Made by a program: the position numbers and the translations under genes. Positions 15,901 to 22,229 of a stretch of 24,211 nucleotides of DNA are shown piece after piece; positions within the stretch are counted from its first letter, which is position 1, and every line of letters begins with the position of its first letter. The stretch comes from Sphingomonadales bacterium (GTDB lineage: Bacteria > Pseudomonadota > Alphaproteobacteria > Sphingomonadales > Sphingomonadaceae): NCBI GenBank assembly GCA_027489295.1, contig JAIYAA010000227.1, positions 1 through 24,211 of the forward strand. The letters run 5' to 3'. Below the pieces are notes generated by a model that was given only the letters and a program-made list of their open reading frames with translations, was not told the DNA's origin and made no database searches.

Positions 15901-15939
15901 ATCCTCACCCACCACGCGCTCTACGCAGCCCGCCCCTGA
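12925..15939 (+). CDS. Exported tandem beta-helix plus beta-propeller carbohydrate-active protein
   Basis: The ATG at 12925 (1004 residues) is chosen because GGGGA precedes it and a clean Sec signal follows (MRCLLAGLLVATSLTAPAAAQQ). Two right-handed beta-helix domains of the Pectate_lyase_3 type each open with the typical motif: RARGDGKADDTAVLQKAV near residue 40 and LGVKGDGTTDDTAALQKAID near 382. From about residue 717 the repeats (VDAQGRLYFIDRR, VDASGHLLVLSS, VAPDGRVYVANG) resemble an SMP-30/NHL beta-propeller. Tandem helices of this type occur in GH55 exo-beta-1,3-glucanases and related enzymes. The SMP-30 calcium-ligand motif EGP is not evident (SGATVDAQG instead), so lactonase activity is doubtful. 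It is 120 bp upstream of the TonB-dependent receptor and is the probable first gene of that unit. The substrate is not known; cell location is periplasmic or outer surface. Confidence 0.85.
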   Translation: MRCLLAGLLVATSLTAPAAAQQASILPTAPDEPRAVTVRARGDGKADDTAVLQKAVDDARDATRHGIVFLPSGRYRISRTLVVPAGVRVYGVGATRPVILLGANTPGFQQGVSTMIVFGGDDQYAVGKVPVPVPTVVPRDKIVRDANSGTFYSAMSNVDIEIGAGNPAAAGVRFRMAQHAFLSHMEFRIGSGFAGVYQAGNVMEKVAFKGGRYGIVTEKTSPAWQFTLIDSTFDGQRAAAIREHEVDLTLVNVAIRDTPVGIEIDRGYSDSLYGKDVRFERVSQAGVVISNENNVFTQVGFDNAVAIDSPVFARFRDSGKAVAGKGRAYRVAAFSYGLKVPELGAMGKYDLQAEVQPLASLPAPRDPAVRALPPISAWVNVRTLGVKGDGTTDDTAALQKAIDGNRVLYLPIGFYKVTDRLKLRPDSVLIGLHPAITQFTLPDNNPAHAGLGGVVPIVETPQGGDNILSGIGLFTGRVNPRASAVLWRSGANSLMQDVKIMGGGGTPTADGKPLGTQQARSGDPVADGRWDAQYPSIWVTDNGGGTFTDVWSPNTFAQAGFYVTNTSTPGHVYEMSVEHHVRNEIVLDNVQNWEFLAPQTEQEVGDGPDAVSLEIRNSRNLLFANYHTYRVTRSYHPAPSAVRLFNASDIRFRNLHTNAESGYASCDDEGCGTFLRASKYPFDNAIQDVTGKRTVREREFARLDIGAVERQVAEKPLSGKVEKLEDGFYSISGATVDAQGRLYFIDRRFQRIQRWTEAKGLEVIRDHALDPVNLAVDASGHLLVLSSLGPKGAVYSIDPDGPRDQLTRIAPTPVRSASNATTLLPVNWWANGEFRDQLDQRTYQFTTMAELFAKEAGEAKTQEYVSPDGSAALPAFRVWQQGPTDHVGWRWSHALNANGLVGGKPGERLFVTNGSENVTYSGTVGAAGTLTNLKPFANRGGESVAVAPDGRVYVANGQVFVYGADGKEVGRIDVPERPLQILFGGKDKRTLFILTHHALYAARP

Positions 15940-15951
15940 GGCCGGGCGGGC
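15928..15951 (+). terminator. GC-rich hairpin over the end of the beta-helix gene
   Basis: GCCCGCCC (15928-15935) pairs perfectly with GGGCGGGC (15944-15951) around an 8-nt loop that includes the stop codon. There is no U-tract, so it may attenuate transcription into, or protect the mRNA of, the two-gene unit and is not a full terminator. Confidence 0.4.
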
Positions 15952-16019
15952 CGTCTACCACCTATGTCGTACGTGTCGGCGGCCCCCGGCAGGACTAGCG
16001 TCGAACCATCATCGCCACG

Positions 16020-16034
16020 GGTCGGATAACGACC
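16020..16034. promoter_or_regulatory. Inverted repeat upstream of the TonB-dependent receptor
   Basis: GGTCG (16020-16024) and CGACC (16030-16034) flank GATAA, about 26 bp before the receptor ATG and just before its ribosome site GGAGGG (16045-16050). It could be an operator or an mRNA hairpin near the ribosome site. Arms are short. Confidence 0.3.
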
Positions 16035-16059
16035 GGAAAACATTGGAGGGGTTCGACCT

Positions 16060-19029
16060 ATGAAGGGGATTTTCGCACCGCGTCGGCAGCTCTGCGGCGC
16101 CAGCCTGATCGCGCTCGCCGCGATCGGCCTGGCCGGCACCGCCGAGGCCCAGACCAGCGCGCCCGTACCCGTTGCGGTGCCGACGCAGGACCAGCCGGCA
16201 ACCCCCGAGGCCGAGCCGGCCCAGATCACCGTCACCGGCTCGCGCATCATCGCCAGCGGCTTCACCGCGCCGACGCCCACCACGGTAATCGGCCAGGAGC
16301 AGATCGCCGCCAACGCGCAGCCGAACCTGTTCAACACCATCGCCCAGCTGCCGTCGCTCCAGGGCTCGACCGGCGCCGCGACCGGCACGTTCAGCACGTC
16401 GAGCGGCCAGCAGGGCCTCAGCTCCTTCTCGCTGCGCGGCCTGGGCACGATCCGCACGCTGACGCTGCTCGACGGCCAGCGCGTTTCCGCTGCCAACGTC
16501 ACCGGCGTGCCCGACATCAGCCTATTCCCGCAGTTGCTCGTCCAGCGCGTCGACGTGGTGAACGGCGGTGCCTCCGCCTCGTACGGCTCGGATGCGGTCG
16601 GCGGCGTGGTGAACTTCGTGACCGACACCAAGTTCACCGGCTTCAAGGCCAACCTCCAGGGCGGCATCACCACCTATGGCGACAACAAGCAGATCCTTGC
16701 GCAGGGCGCCTGGGGCAAGTCGTTCGCGGGGGACCGGCTGCACCTGATCGTCAGCGGCGAATATGCCCATGACGGCGGCGTCGGCCCGGGCGACTTCGGT
16801 ACCGATCTCGCGCGCAGCCGCAGCTGGTACAAGGCGACGACCCTGCTCAACACCGGCGTGACCAGCGGCGGCTCGCCGCAGTTCGTCTACAGCGACTATG
16901 CCCAGCCCTACCAGTATGCGCGCTACGGCCTGATCAACAACGGCCCGCTGCAGGGCATCGCATTCGACGCCAGCGGCGCCCCGTACAATTTCCAGTACGG
17001 CTCGAACGGCGCGCCGCTCGGCACCGGCCGGGTGAGCAACTGCTATCCGGGCAACAGCTTCTGCGTCGGCGGCGATCTGACCGGGGCGCCGGGCTCGGGC
17101 GCGTCGCTGGTCTCGAAGCTGCAGCGCGTCGTCGGCTATACCCGCATCGGCTACGACTTCGCGCCGAACAACGAGTTCTACGGCACGCTCAACATCGGCC
17201 AGGTCAAGACCAACAACCAGCCGAGCCCGGGCTATAACCGCCCGAACCTCACCGTGCAGTGCGCCAATCCCTATCTGCCGCAGCTGGTGCGCGACCGCTG
17301 CACGACGGCCGGCATCACCCAGTTCAACTTTGGCACCAGCAACGGCGCCTTCCCCGATCCGCAGGTCTATACCGATCGCCGCCAGTATCGCGGCGTGCTC
17401 GGCGCCAAGGGCCGGCTGGACGTCGTCGGCGGCCAGTGGAACTATGATGCCTATTACGAGCACGGCGTCACCATCTCGGACATCAACGTCCACGATATCG
17501 TGCTGCAGAACCGCTATGTCGCGGCGACCAACGCGATCAGCCTGAACGGCGCGATCGTGTGTGCCGATCCGGTCGCGCGGGCTGCGGGCTGCCAGCCGAT
17601 CAACGTGTTCGGCGGGTTCGCGCCCTCCGCCTCCGCGCTCGCCTATGTGACGCCGGCCGCCGGCCCCTTTCAGCATACCAAGCTGACCCAGGACGTCGCC
17701 AGCGTGAGCGTCTCGGGCAACCTGGTCGACCTCTGGGCCGGCCCGCTCACCTTGGCGTTCGGCGGCGAATATCGCCGCGAATATTATCGGGTGAACGGCG
17801 ATCCGTACGGCGCCGGCGTAACCAGCGTGAGCCCGAACAGCACCGCCTATCCGGCCGATCCGCTGCTCAATTCCGCGCTCGGCAGCAACTGGGCGGCCGG
17901 CAACTACAAGAACGGCAGCGGCAAATACCATGTGTGGGAGGGCTTTGCCGAGCTCAACCTGCCGCTGTTCGACAATGACGGGATCGGCAAGGCGAACCTG
18001 AACGGCGCCGCGCGCGTAACCAACTACAGCACGTCGGGCACCGTCTGGGCATGGAAGATCGGCGGCACCTGGAACACGCCGATCGAGGGCATCCGCCTCC
18101 GCGGCGTCACCTCGCGCGACGTGCGCGCGCCGAACCTCTCCGAACTGTTCGCCGCACCCACCGTCACCACGCTGCCGAACTTCAACGATCCGTTCCGCAA
18201 CGTGGCGGTGCAGGCGTTCCAGAACACGGTGGGCAACCCCAACCTCAAGCCGGAAATCGCCCGCAACACCGAGCTGGGCATCACGCTGGCCAACCCCAGC
18301 TGGCTGCCGGGCCTCAGCCTGTCGTTCGACTATTATACGATCAAGCTGAGCGGCGTGGTTTCGACGCTGTCGGCGGACCAGATCGTGCGCTTCTGCTTTG
18401 AAGGCAACCAGGCCTTCTGCGGCGGCTTCCTGCTCAACAGCCCCGTCCAGGGCGGCAATTTCATCAACGTTCAGCCGTTCAACCTGGCGAGCTGGAAGAC
18501 CAGCGGCTTCGACATCGAGGCAAGCTATCGTTGGGCACGCCCGCTGGGACTGCCGGGCAGTTTCACGGTGCGCGCGCTCGGCACGCATGTCAGCGAGTTC
18601 CTCGTCCGCGCCGGCATCGCCGGGGTCGCGACGGTCGACAATGCCGGTGCCAATACAGGTGCGACGCCCAACTGGAAGTGGCTGGCGATCCAGAGCTACG
18701 ATAACGACCAGTTCAGCCTGCTGGTGCAGGAGCGCTGGTTCTCCGACGGCGTGTTCGGCAACCAGTATGTCGTCTGCCAGACCGGCTGCCCCGTCTCGAC
18801 CGGCAACAACCCGACGATCAGCCGGAATTTCATGCCCGGCGCCTTCTATGTCGATGTCGGCGGATCGTACAAGCTGACGCGCGGCGTGCAGGCCTATTTC
18901 AAGGTCGACAATCTGTTCAACGTCGACCCCGCGCCGTCGCCGCAGACCAATACCGGCCTCGACGTGAACCCGGCGCTCTACGACACGATTGGCCGCACCT
19001 ATCGAGTGGGTGTGCGCTTCAACTTCTGA
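16060..19029 (+). CDS. TonB-dependent outer-membrane receptor
   Basis: The 989-residue product imports a large or scarce substrate across the outer membrane using TonB energy. It starts with a signal peptide (MKGIFAPRRQLCGASLIALA ending near AEAQ), then a TonB-box-like QITVTGSRI at about 55-63. The plug domain includes LRGLGTIRTLTLLDGQR and GGASASYGSDAVGGVVNFVT, and a long beta-barrel ends in VGVRFNF with the terminal Phe used for outer-membrane assembly. NPNLKPEIARNTELG is a typical barrel motif of the family. Five cysteine pairs lie in presumed outer loops (near residues 328/335, 403/416, 504/514, 785/793 and 905/909). GGAGGG at 16045-16050 supports the start. It follows the beta-helix gene, which implies uptake of that enzyme's products. 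The cargo is probably an oligosaccharide, not iron, but this is inferred from context. Confidence 0.93.
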   Translation: MKGIFAPRRQLCGASLIALAAIGLAGTAEAQTSAPVPVAVPTQDQPATPEAEPAQITVTGSRIIASGFTAPTPTTVIGQEQIAANAQPNLFNTIAQLPSLQGSTGAATGTFSTSSGQQGLSSFSLRGLGTIRTLTLLDGQRVSAANVTGVPDISLFPQLLVQRVDVVNGGASASYGSDAVGGVVNFVTDTKFTGFKANLQGGITTYGDNKQILAQGAWGKSFAGDRLHLIVSGEYAHDGGVGPGDFGTDLARSRSWYKATTLLNTGVTSGGSPQFVYSDYAQPYQYARYGLINNGPLQGIAFDASGAPYNFQYGSNGAPLGTGRVSNCYPGNSFCVGGDLTGAPGSGASLVSKLQRVVGYTRIGYDFAPNNEFYGTLNIGQVKTNNQPSPGYNRPNLTVQCANPYLPQLVRDRCTTAGITQFNFGTSNGAFPDPQVYTDRRQYRGVLGAKGRLDVVGGQWNYDAYYEHGVTISDINVHDIVLQNRYVAATNAISLNGAIVCADPVARAAGCQPINVFGGFAPSASALAYVTPAAGPFQHTKLTQDVASVSVSGNLVDLWAGPLTLAFGGEYRREYYRVNGDPYGAGVTSVSPNSTAYPADPLLNSALGSNWAAGNYKNGSGKYHVWEGFAELNLPLFDNDGIGKANLNGAARVTNYSTSGTVWAWKIGGTWNTPIEGIRLRGVTSRDVRAPNLSELFAAPTVTTLPNFNDPFRNVAVQAFQNTVGNPNLKPEIARNTELGITLANPSWLPGLSLSFDYYTIKLSGVVSTLSADQIVRFCFEGNQAFCGGFLLNSPVQGGNFINVQPFNLASWKTSGFDIEASYRWARPLGLPGSFTVRALGTHVSEFLVRAGIAGVATVDNAGANTGATPNWKWLAIQSYDNDQFSLLVQERWFSDGVFGNQYVVCQTGCPVSTGNNPTISRNFMPGAFYVDVGGSYKLTRGVQAYFKVDNLFNVDPAPSPQTNTGLDVNPALYDTIGRTYRVGVRFNF

Positions 19030-19054
19030 CCCGCTCGTCCCCCGACGACCCCTG

Positions 19055-19085
19055 GTCCCGGCCGCTAGGCCGGGACGCTTGTTTT
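19055..19085 (+). terminator. Rho-independent terminator after the receptor gene
   Basis: GTCCCGGCC (19055-19063) pairs perfectly with GGCCGGGAC (19068-19076) around the GCTA loop, followed by GCTTGTTTTC. A 9-bp GC-rich stem with a T-rich tail 26 bp past the receptor stop codon is a good intrinsic terminator. Confidence 0.85.
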
Positions 19086-19156
19086 CGGGAAACCGTCGCC
19101 GCGGCGGGCGTTGAGGCCGAGTGCGCGCGACCGCGCCCGGAACAACGGAGACGACC

Positions 19157-19351
19157 ATGACCGACGCGACCAAGACCGTTTCGAACGGCAAGACCGCCCT
19201 CACCGACGATATTCGCGCCCATTTCTCGGGCGACGCTCCGATCACCGAAAAGGCGAAGAGCTTCGCCAAGGCCCGGCCGTGGACGAGCGCGGCGTTCCTC
19301 GGCATCGCCGCGCTGGCGGTGCTCAACGGCGTGCGCGGCGTCCGCCCGTAA
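19157..19351 (+). CDS. Small single-pass membrane protein
   Basis: The 64-residue product starts MTDATKTVSNGKTALTDDIR; GGAG 8 nt upstream supports the ATG at 19157. The first 35 residues are charged and helical (AHFSGDAPITEKAKSFAKAR). The rest is a hydrophobic segment (WTSAAFLGIAALAVLNGV) ending in RGVRP. The layout resembles the C-terminal-anchored ElaB/YqjD/DUF883 proteins, which associate with the membrane and ribosomes in stationary phase, but it is shorter and the match is loose. It has its own terminator hairpin downstream and is isolated from the receptor by the terminator at 19055, so it is probably a single-gene unit. Function unknown. Confidence 0.7.
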   Translation: MTDATKTVSNGKTALTDDIRAHFSGDAPITEKAKSFAKARPWTSAAFLGIAALAVLNGVRGVRP

Positions 19352-19360
19352 CCGCGCCGA

Positions 19361-19392
19361 CGGTGGAGGCACGCGATGCCTCCACCGCTTTA
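19361..19392 (+). terminator. Terminator hairpin after the small membrane protein
   Basis: CGGTGGAGGCA (19361-19371) pairs perfectly with TGCCTCCACCG (19377-19387) around a CGCGA loop, 10 bp after the stop codon, followed by CTTTA. The stem is strong; the U-tract is short. Confidence 0.75.
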
Positions 19393-19437
19393 CCGCACGG
19401 GGGACATGCACGGTCTGGCATTACCGCGCCGGCGGGG

Positions 19438-19458
19438 TTATATACCGCTCGTTATGAA
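19438..19458. promoter_or_regulatory. Operator-like site over the tetR -10 element and start codon
   Basis: TTATATACCGCTCGTTATG matches the efflux-operon site at 20147-20166 at most positions and keeps the TATACCG left half. TATATA (19439-19444) is a plausible -10 element, placing the transcription start only about 2-10 nt before the ATG at 19454. Binding by the TetR protein would block its own transcription. Confidence 0.55.
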
Positions 19459-20065
19459 AACCGCTGCTTGTACCGCGACCAAGGGCCGCCCCCGTGAGTT
19501 CGATGTCGAAGAGGCGTTGGCTGCGGCGCTGCGCATCTTCTGGACCAAGGGCTATGAAGGCGCCTCGCTGACCGATCTCACCGAGGCGATGGGGGTCACC
19601 CGTCCCAGCCTCTACGCGGCGTTCGGCAACAAGGAATCCTTGTTCTGCAAGGCGCTGGAGCTCTACGAGCGGGAGAAGCTCTGTTATATCGGTCGGGCAC
19701 TCGAAGCGCCGTCCGCACGCGGTGTTGCCGAAGCGTTGTTGCGTGGTGCGCTGGAGCGTCAGCGTGACACCAGCGATCCCAAGGGCTGCATGGGGGTGAT
19801 CAACTCGGTGGCATGCGGGGCCGAGGCCGAGTCGATTCGCGAGGAAGTGCTCAAGCGCGGCGAATCCGCCAAGCGCGCGATCGTCGCCCGGTTCGAGCGG
19901 GCCAAGGAAGAAGGCGATCTTCCCGACCATGCCGATCCGGAAGGGTTGACCGGTTATCTGATCGCGCTGCTTCAGGGCATCGCGCTGCAGGGCGGGGCAG
20001 GGGCGACCTGCGCCGATCTCGAACGGCTCGTGCAGACCAGCCTGTCGATGTGGCCGGCGCGATAA
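19454..20065 (+). CDS. TetR-family regulator of the adjacent efflux operon
   Basis: The ATG at 19454 gives 203 residues (MKTAACTATKGRPREFD); a frame from 19376 adds 26 residues with no family similarity. The N-terminal HTH is textbook: GRPREFDVEEALAAALRIFW, then SLTDLTEAMGVTRPSLYAAF and GNKESLF. The C-terminal ligand domain includes GCMGVINSVACGAEAESIRE. Regulators of this type commonly repress RND pumps and release DNA on binding a drug-like molecule. No ribosome site is visible before the ATG and the likely -10 element is very close, so the mRNA may be nearly leaderless. Palindromes resembling TATACCGGCCGGTATA lie over its own start and twice upstream of the efflux genes. Confidence 0.93.
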   Translation: MKTAACTATKGRPREFDVEEALAAALRIFWTKGYEGASLTDLTEAMGVTRPSLYAAFGNKESLFCKALELYEREKLCYIGRALEAPSARGVAEALLRGALERQRDTSDPKGCMGVINSVACGAEAESIREEVLKRGESAKRAIVARFERAKEEGDLPDHADPEGLTGYLIALLQGIALQGGAGATCADLERLVQTSLSMWPAR

Positions 20066-20102
20066 ATCGTTTCGGACGCCAACAACGTCCTTGCGAAGAA
20101 AA

Positions 20103-20116
20103 ATACCGGCCGGTAT
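20103..20116. promoter_or_regulatory. TetR-type operator, upstream copy
   Basis: ATACCGGCCGGTAT is a perfect 14-bp palindrome, centred 48 bp before the second copy and upstream of the predicted -35 element. Confidence 0.72.
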
Positions 20117-20126
20117 AAAAAGGCTG

Positions 20127-20166
20127 TTGACGCACCGCAGCGCGACTTATATACCGGCTGGTATAG
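20127..20166 (+). promoter_or_regulatory. Efflux operon promoter with overlapping TetR-type operator
   Basis: TTGACG (20127-20132) is followed by TATATA (20148-20153, 15-bp spacer) or TATACC (20150-20155, 17-bp spacer). The near-palindrome TATACCGGCTGGTATA (20150-20165) has one mismatched pair and covers the -10 element, so an occupying repressor would block RNA polymerase. Confidence 0.7.
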
Positions 20167-20473
20167 AAAGTGATCCGCCGCCCCACGGGGTCGCGGGGCA
20201 GACGGAGACGCGGACATGCGCCAGCTTGCACGCAAGAGACGGGGTGAGCCCTAGGCTCTAGCCATCCAACATCCTTGAGCGACGACGCCGGCCAATGGGG
20301 CTGGTGCCGACGGTAGAACTGCGCGCCTGGCATCCGGGCGATCGAGCGGGGCGAGGATATCGCCGCGATCGGTTTCGCGCATCCACGCCACACCATGCCG
20401 GCACCCGCGACCAGAGGGACTCGCGGGATTGGCGGAGCCTTGCTCGCCGTCGGTACCAAGAGGGAGAAGCACC

Positions 20474-20884
20474 ATGGCATATCTCGATCTCGCCGACATG
20501 GCCGGCAACGCGGCGGCGCTGCCCGCCAGCCTCTCCATCCGTGAAGAGACCAAGCTGAGCGCGCTCGAATGGCAGGTCGTCGCGATCGCCCAGCGCGATC
20601 GGCTGTCGTCGCTGGACGCCCCCAGTCGCCTGTCGGTCGCACTGGGCGTGATCTTCGGCGGCGAGCGGGGCAATCCGCGGCTGGCCGATCCCAAGCTGGA
20701 GGCGCTGCGCCGCATGGCCGTGCTTTCCTGGCATCGCGGCTTCCGCGTCGCCCAGTCCGAAATCCAGCGCTTCCACGCTGCCGGCTACACGCCCGGCCAG
20801 CTCGAGACGCTGCTTACCAGCATCAGCCGCGGCCGCGCGGCGATGAATCAGGGGAATCATCATGAACATGCACGCGCCCATTGA
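20474..20884 (+). CDS. Conserved-looking hypothetical protein, first gene of the efflux operon
   Basis: The start at 20474 (136 residues, MAYLDLADMAGNAAALPASL) is supported by AGGGAG 8-13 nt upstream. A soluble, helical protein is predicted: LSALEWQVVAIAQRDRLSSL, NPRLADPKLEALRRMAVLSW and FHAAGYTPGQLETLLTSISR. No signal peptide or membrane segment is visible. I do not recognise a characterised family; I recall similar unnamed proteins in sphingomonads, but that is not verified here. Its 3' end overlaps the adaptor gene by 23 bp, so the two are translationally coupled and it is likely made with the pump. A regulator-like or accessory role is possible; no function is assigned. Confidence 0.75.
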   Translation: MAYLDLADMAGNAAALPASLSIREETKLSALEWQVVAIAQRDRLSSLDAPSRLSVALGVIFGGERGNPRLADPKLEALRRMAVLSWHRGFRVAQSEIQRFHAAGYTPGQLETLLTSISRGRAAMNQGNHHEHARAH

Positions 20885-22112
20885 GGGCGAGGCGGCGGCG
20901 CAGCACCGCCCCAAGCGAATGCGCACCTGGCAGAAGGCGGCGCTGGTCGTCGTGCCGGTCGGCGTCGTCGCGGCCGGCTTCGGGATGAGCGGGCGCAATG
21001 CGCCTGCCGTCGCCGCGCCGGCCGCGCCCGTCGTCACCGTCGCGACGCCGCTGTCGCGCGAGGTCAACGAGTGGGACGAATATGTCGGCCGCTTCGAGGC
21101 GAGCCGCTCCGTCGAGGTGCGGCCGCGCGTCTCGGGCGCGGTGACCGCGATCCATTTCAAGGACGGCATGGTGGTGAAGCAGGGCCAGCTCCTCTTCACC
21201 CTCGATTCGCGTCCCTTCGCCGCGGCGCTGGCCGAAGCGCGGGCAGGGCTGGCGAGCGCGCAGAGCGATCTGGCGCTGGCCCGTTCGGACCTCGACCGCG
21301 CACAGCGGCTGGTGAGTGTCGAAGCGGTGTCGAAGAGCGACGTCGAACGCCTCCAGGCGCGCGTCCGCGCCGCAACCGCGTCGGTCGCGGCAGCGGAGGC
21401 GCGCGTGCGTGCCCGTGCGCTCGACGTCGAGTTCACCCAGGTGCGCGCGCCGATTTCGGGCCGCATCTCCGATCGTCGCGTCGATCCGGGCAATCTGGTC
21501 GCGGCCGGCGAAGGGCAGGGGGGTACCCTCCTGACCACGATCAACGCGCTCGACCCGATCTACTTCACCTTCGACGGCTCCGAGGCCTTGTTCCTCAAGG
21601 CCAAGCGCGCCGCGGGGTCGTCCGCCAGCCCGGTCGAGATCCGGCTGCAGGACGAGGGCGATTATCGCTGGAAGGGCCAGATCGACTTCACCGACAACGG
21701 GCTCGACCCGAAATCGGGCACGATCCGCGGTCGTGCGGTGCTGGCCAACAAGGACATGTTCCTGACACCGGGCATGTTCGGCAACATGCGGCTCGCCGCG
21801 GGCGGCAAGGCACAGGCGCTGCTGGTGCCGGATTCGGCGATCCAGACCGATCAGGCGCGCAAGCTGGTGTTCACCGTCAACGCTGACGGCACCGTGGTGC
21901 CCAAGCCGGTGGTGCTCGGCCCGGTGGTCGACGGCCTCCGCATCGTCCGCTCGGGCCTCGCGCCACAGGACAAGGTGGTGATCGCGGGCACGCAGTTCGC
22001 CCAGCCCGGTGGCAAGGTGCAGCCCAAGGCCGGCATCATCACGCCGGCCGCCGCGACCGGCGCGCCGACCGTCTCCGCTCCGATCACGGGCCAGGCTACC
22101 TTCGCCCGCTGA
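20862..22112 (+). CDS. RND efflux periplasmic adaptor (membrane fusion protein, MexE-like)
   Basis: The 416-residue protein bridges the inner-membrane pump and an outer-membrane channel. A hydrophobic segment (KAALVVVPVGVVAAGFGMSG) anchors it; there is no lipobox cysteine, unlike many relatives. NEWDEYVGRFEASRSVEVRP is characteristic of the MexE branch. The barrel-sandwich halves are VRPRVSGAVTAIHFKDGMVV and FTQVRAPISGRISDRRVDPG. The hairpin between them contains RAQRLVSVEAVS, which fits the R-x3-L-x6-S pattern used to dock TolC-type channels. The gene overlaps the upstream 136-residue protein gene and precedes the pump by 117 bp with a strong hairpin between. No outer-membrane channel gene is inside the window; one may follow beyond it. 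Confidence 0.95.
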   Translation: MNMHAPIEGEAAAQHRPKRMRTWQKAALVVVPVGVVAAGFGMSGRNAPAVAAPAAPVVTVATPLSREVNEWDEYVGRFEASRSVEVRPRVSGAVTAIHFKDGMVVKQGQLLFTLDSRPFAAALAEARAGLASAQSDLALARSDLDRAQRLVSVEAVSKSDVERLQARVRAATASVAAAEARVRARALDVEFTQVRAPISGRISDRRVDPGNLVAAGEGQGGTLLTTINALDPIYFTFDGSEALFLKAKRAAGSSASPVEIRLQDEGDYRWKGQIDFTDNGLDPKSGTIRGRAVLANKDMFLTPGMFGNMRLAAGGKAQALLVPDSAIQTDQARKLVFTVNADGTVVPKPVVLGPVVDGLRIVRSGLAPQDKVVIAGTQFAQPGGKVQPKAGIITPAAATGAPTVSAPITGQATFAR

Positions 22113-22117
22113 TTGAA

Positions 22118-22152
22118 CTGCCGCCGGGTCCCACCCCGATACCCGGCGGCAG
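22118..22152 (+). terminator. Strong hairpin between the adaptor and pump genes
   Basis: CTGCCGCCGGGT (22118-22129) pairs perfectly with ACCCGGCGGCAG (22141-22152) around an 11-nt loop, 5 bp past the adaptor stop codon. It is followed by GTAGTTTCCC, only weakly T-rich. It may act as a partial terminator or an mRNA-stability element that sets adaptor-to-pump ratio. Confidence 0.6.
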
Positions 22153-22229
22153 GTAGTTTCCCGTGTGCCCCGTCCGCGTGATCCCACGCGGGCGCGGGCA
22201 CGCGCGTCCGCTCGCAAAAGGAGAAGGCC

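Larger units (their letters stand above)
20066..20473. other. 408-bp control region between tetR and the efflux operon
   Basis: Two TetR-type palindromes (20103-20116 and about 20148-20166) and a sigma70-like promoter (20127-20155) lie in the left part. A weak inverted repeat GGACG/CGTCC (about 20074-20090) just after tetR may be a terminator. From the predicted start of transcription to the next gene are about 310 bp, an unusually long leader. It contains a 12-codon frame MRQLARKRRGEP (20216-20254) with GGAG upstream. I saw no convincing larger gene in 20255-20473. Confidence 0.6.

Noticed and set aside
13585..15915. 776-codon minus-strand frame opposite the beta-helix gene
   Set aside because: Arg/His/Ala-rich with no domain pattern; the plus strand has a signal peptide and domain motifs.
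15075..15939. Calling the propeller domain an active gluconolactonase
   Set aside because: The metal-ligand motif expected at the start of SMP-30 lactonases (EGP) is replaced by SGATVDAQG, so activity is not supported.
19081..19094. GTTTTCGGGAAAC as a fourth parS-like site
   Set aside because: It is not a true palindrome, lacks the CCCCGGGG core, and forms the tail of the receptor terminator region.
16522..19326. 934-codon minus-strand frame opposite the receptor gene
   Set aside because: No recognisable domain, and it runs backwards through the receptor's terminator and into the next gene; the receptor on the plus strand is unmistakable.
20251..20715. 154-codon minus-strand frame overlapping the efflux control region
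   Set aside because: It overlaps the 136-residue gene, which has a proper ribosome site and operon position; no family pattern was seen in the minus frame.
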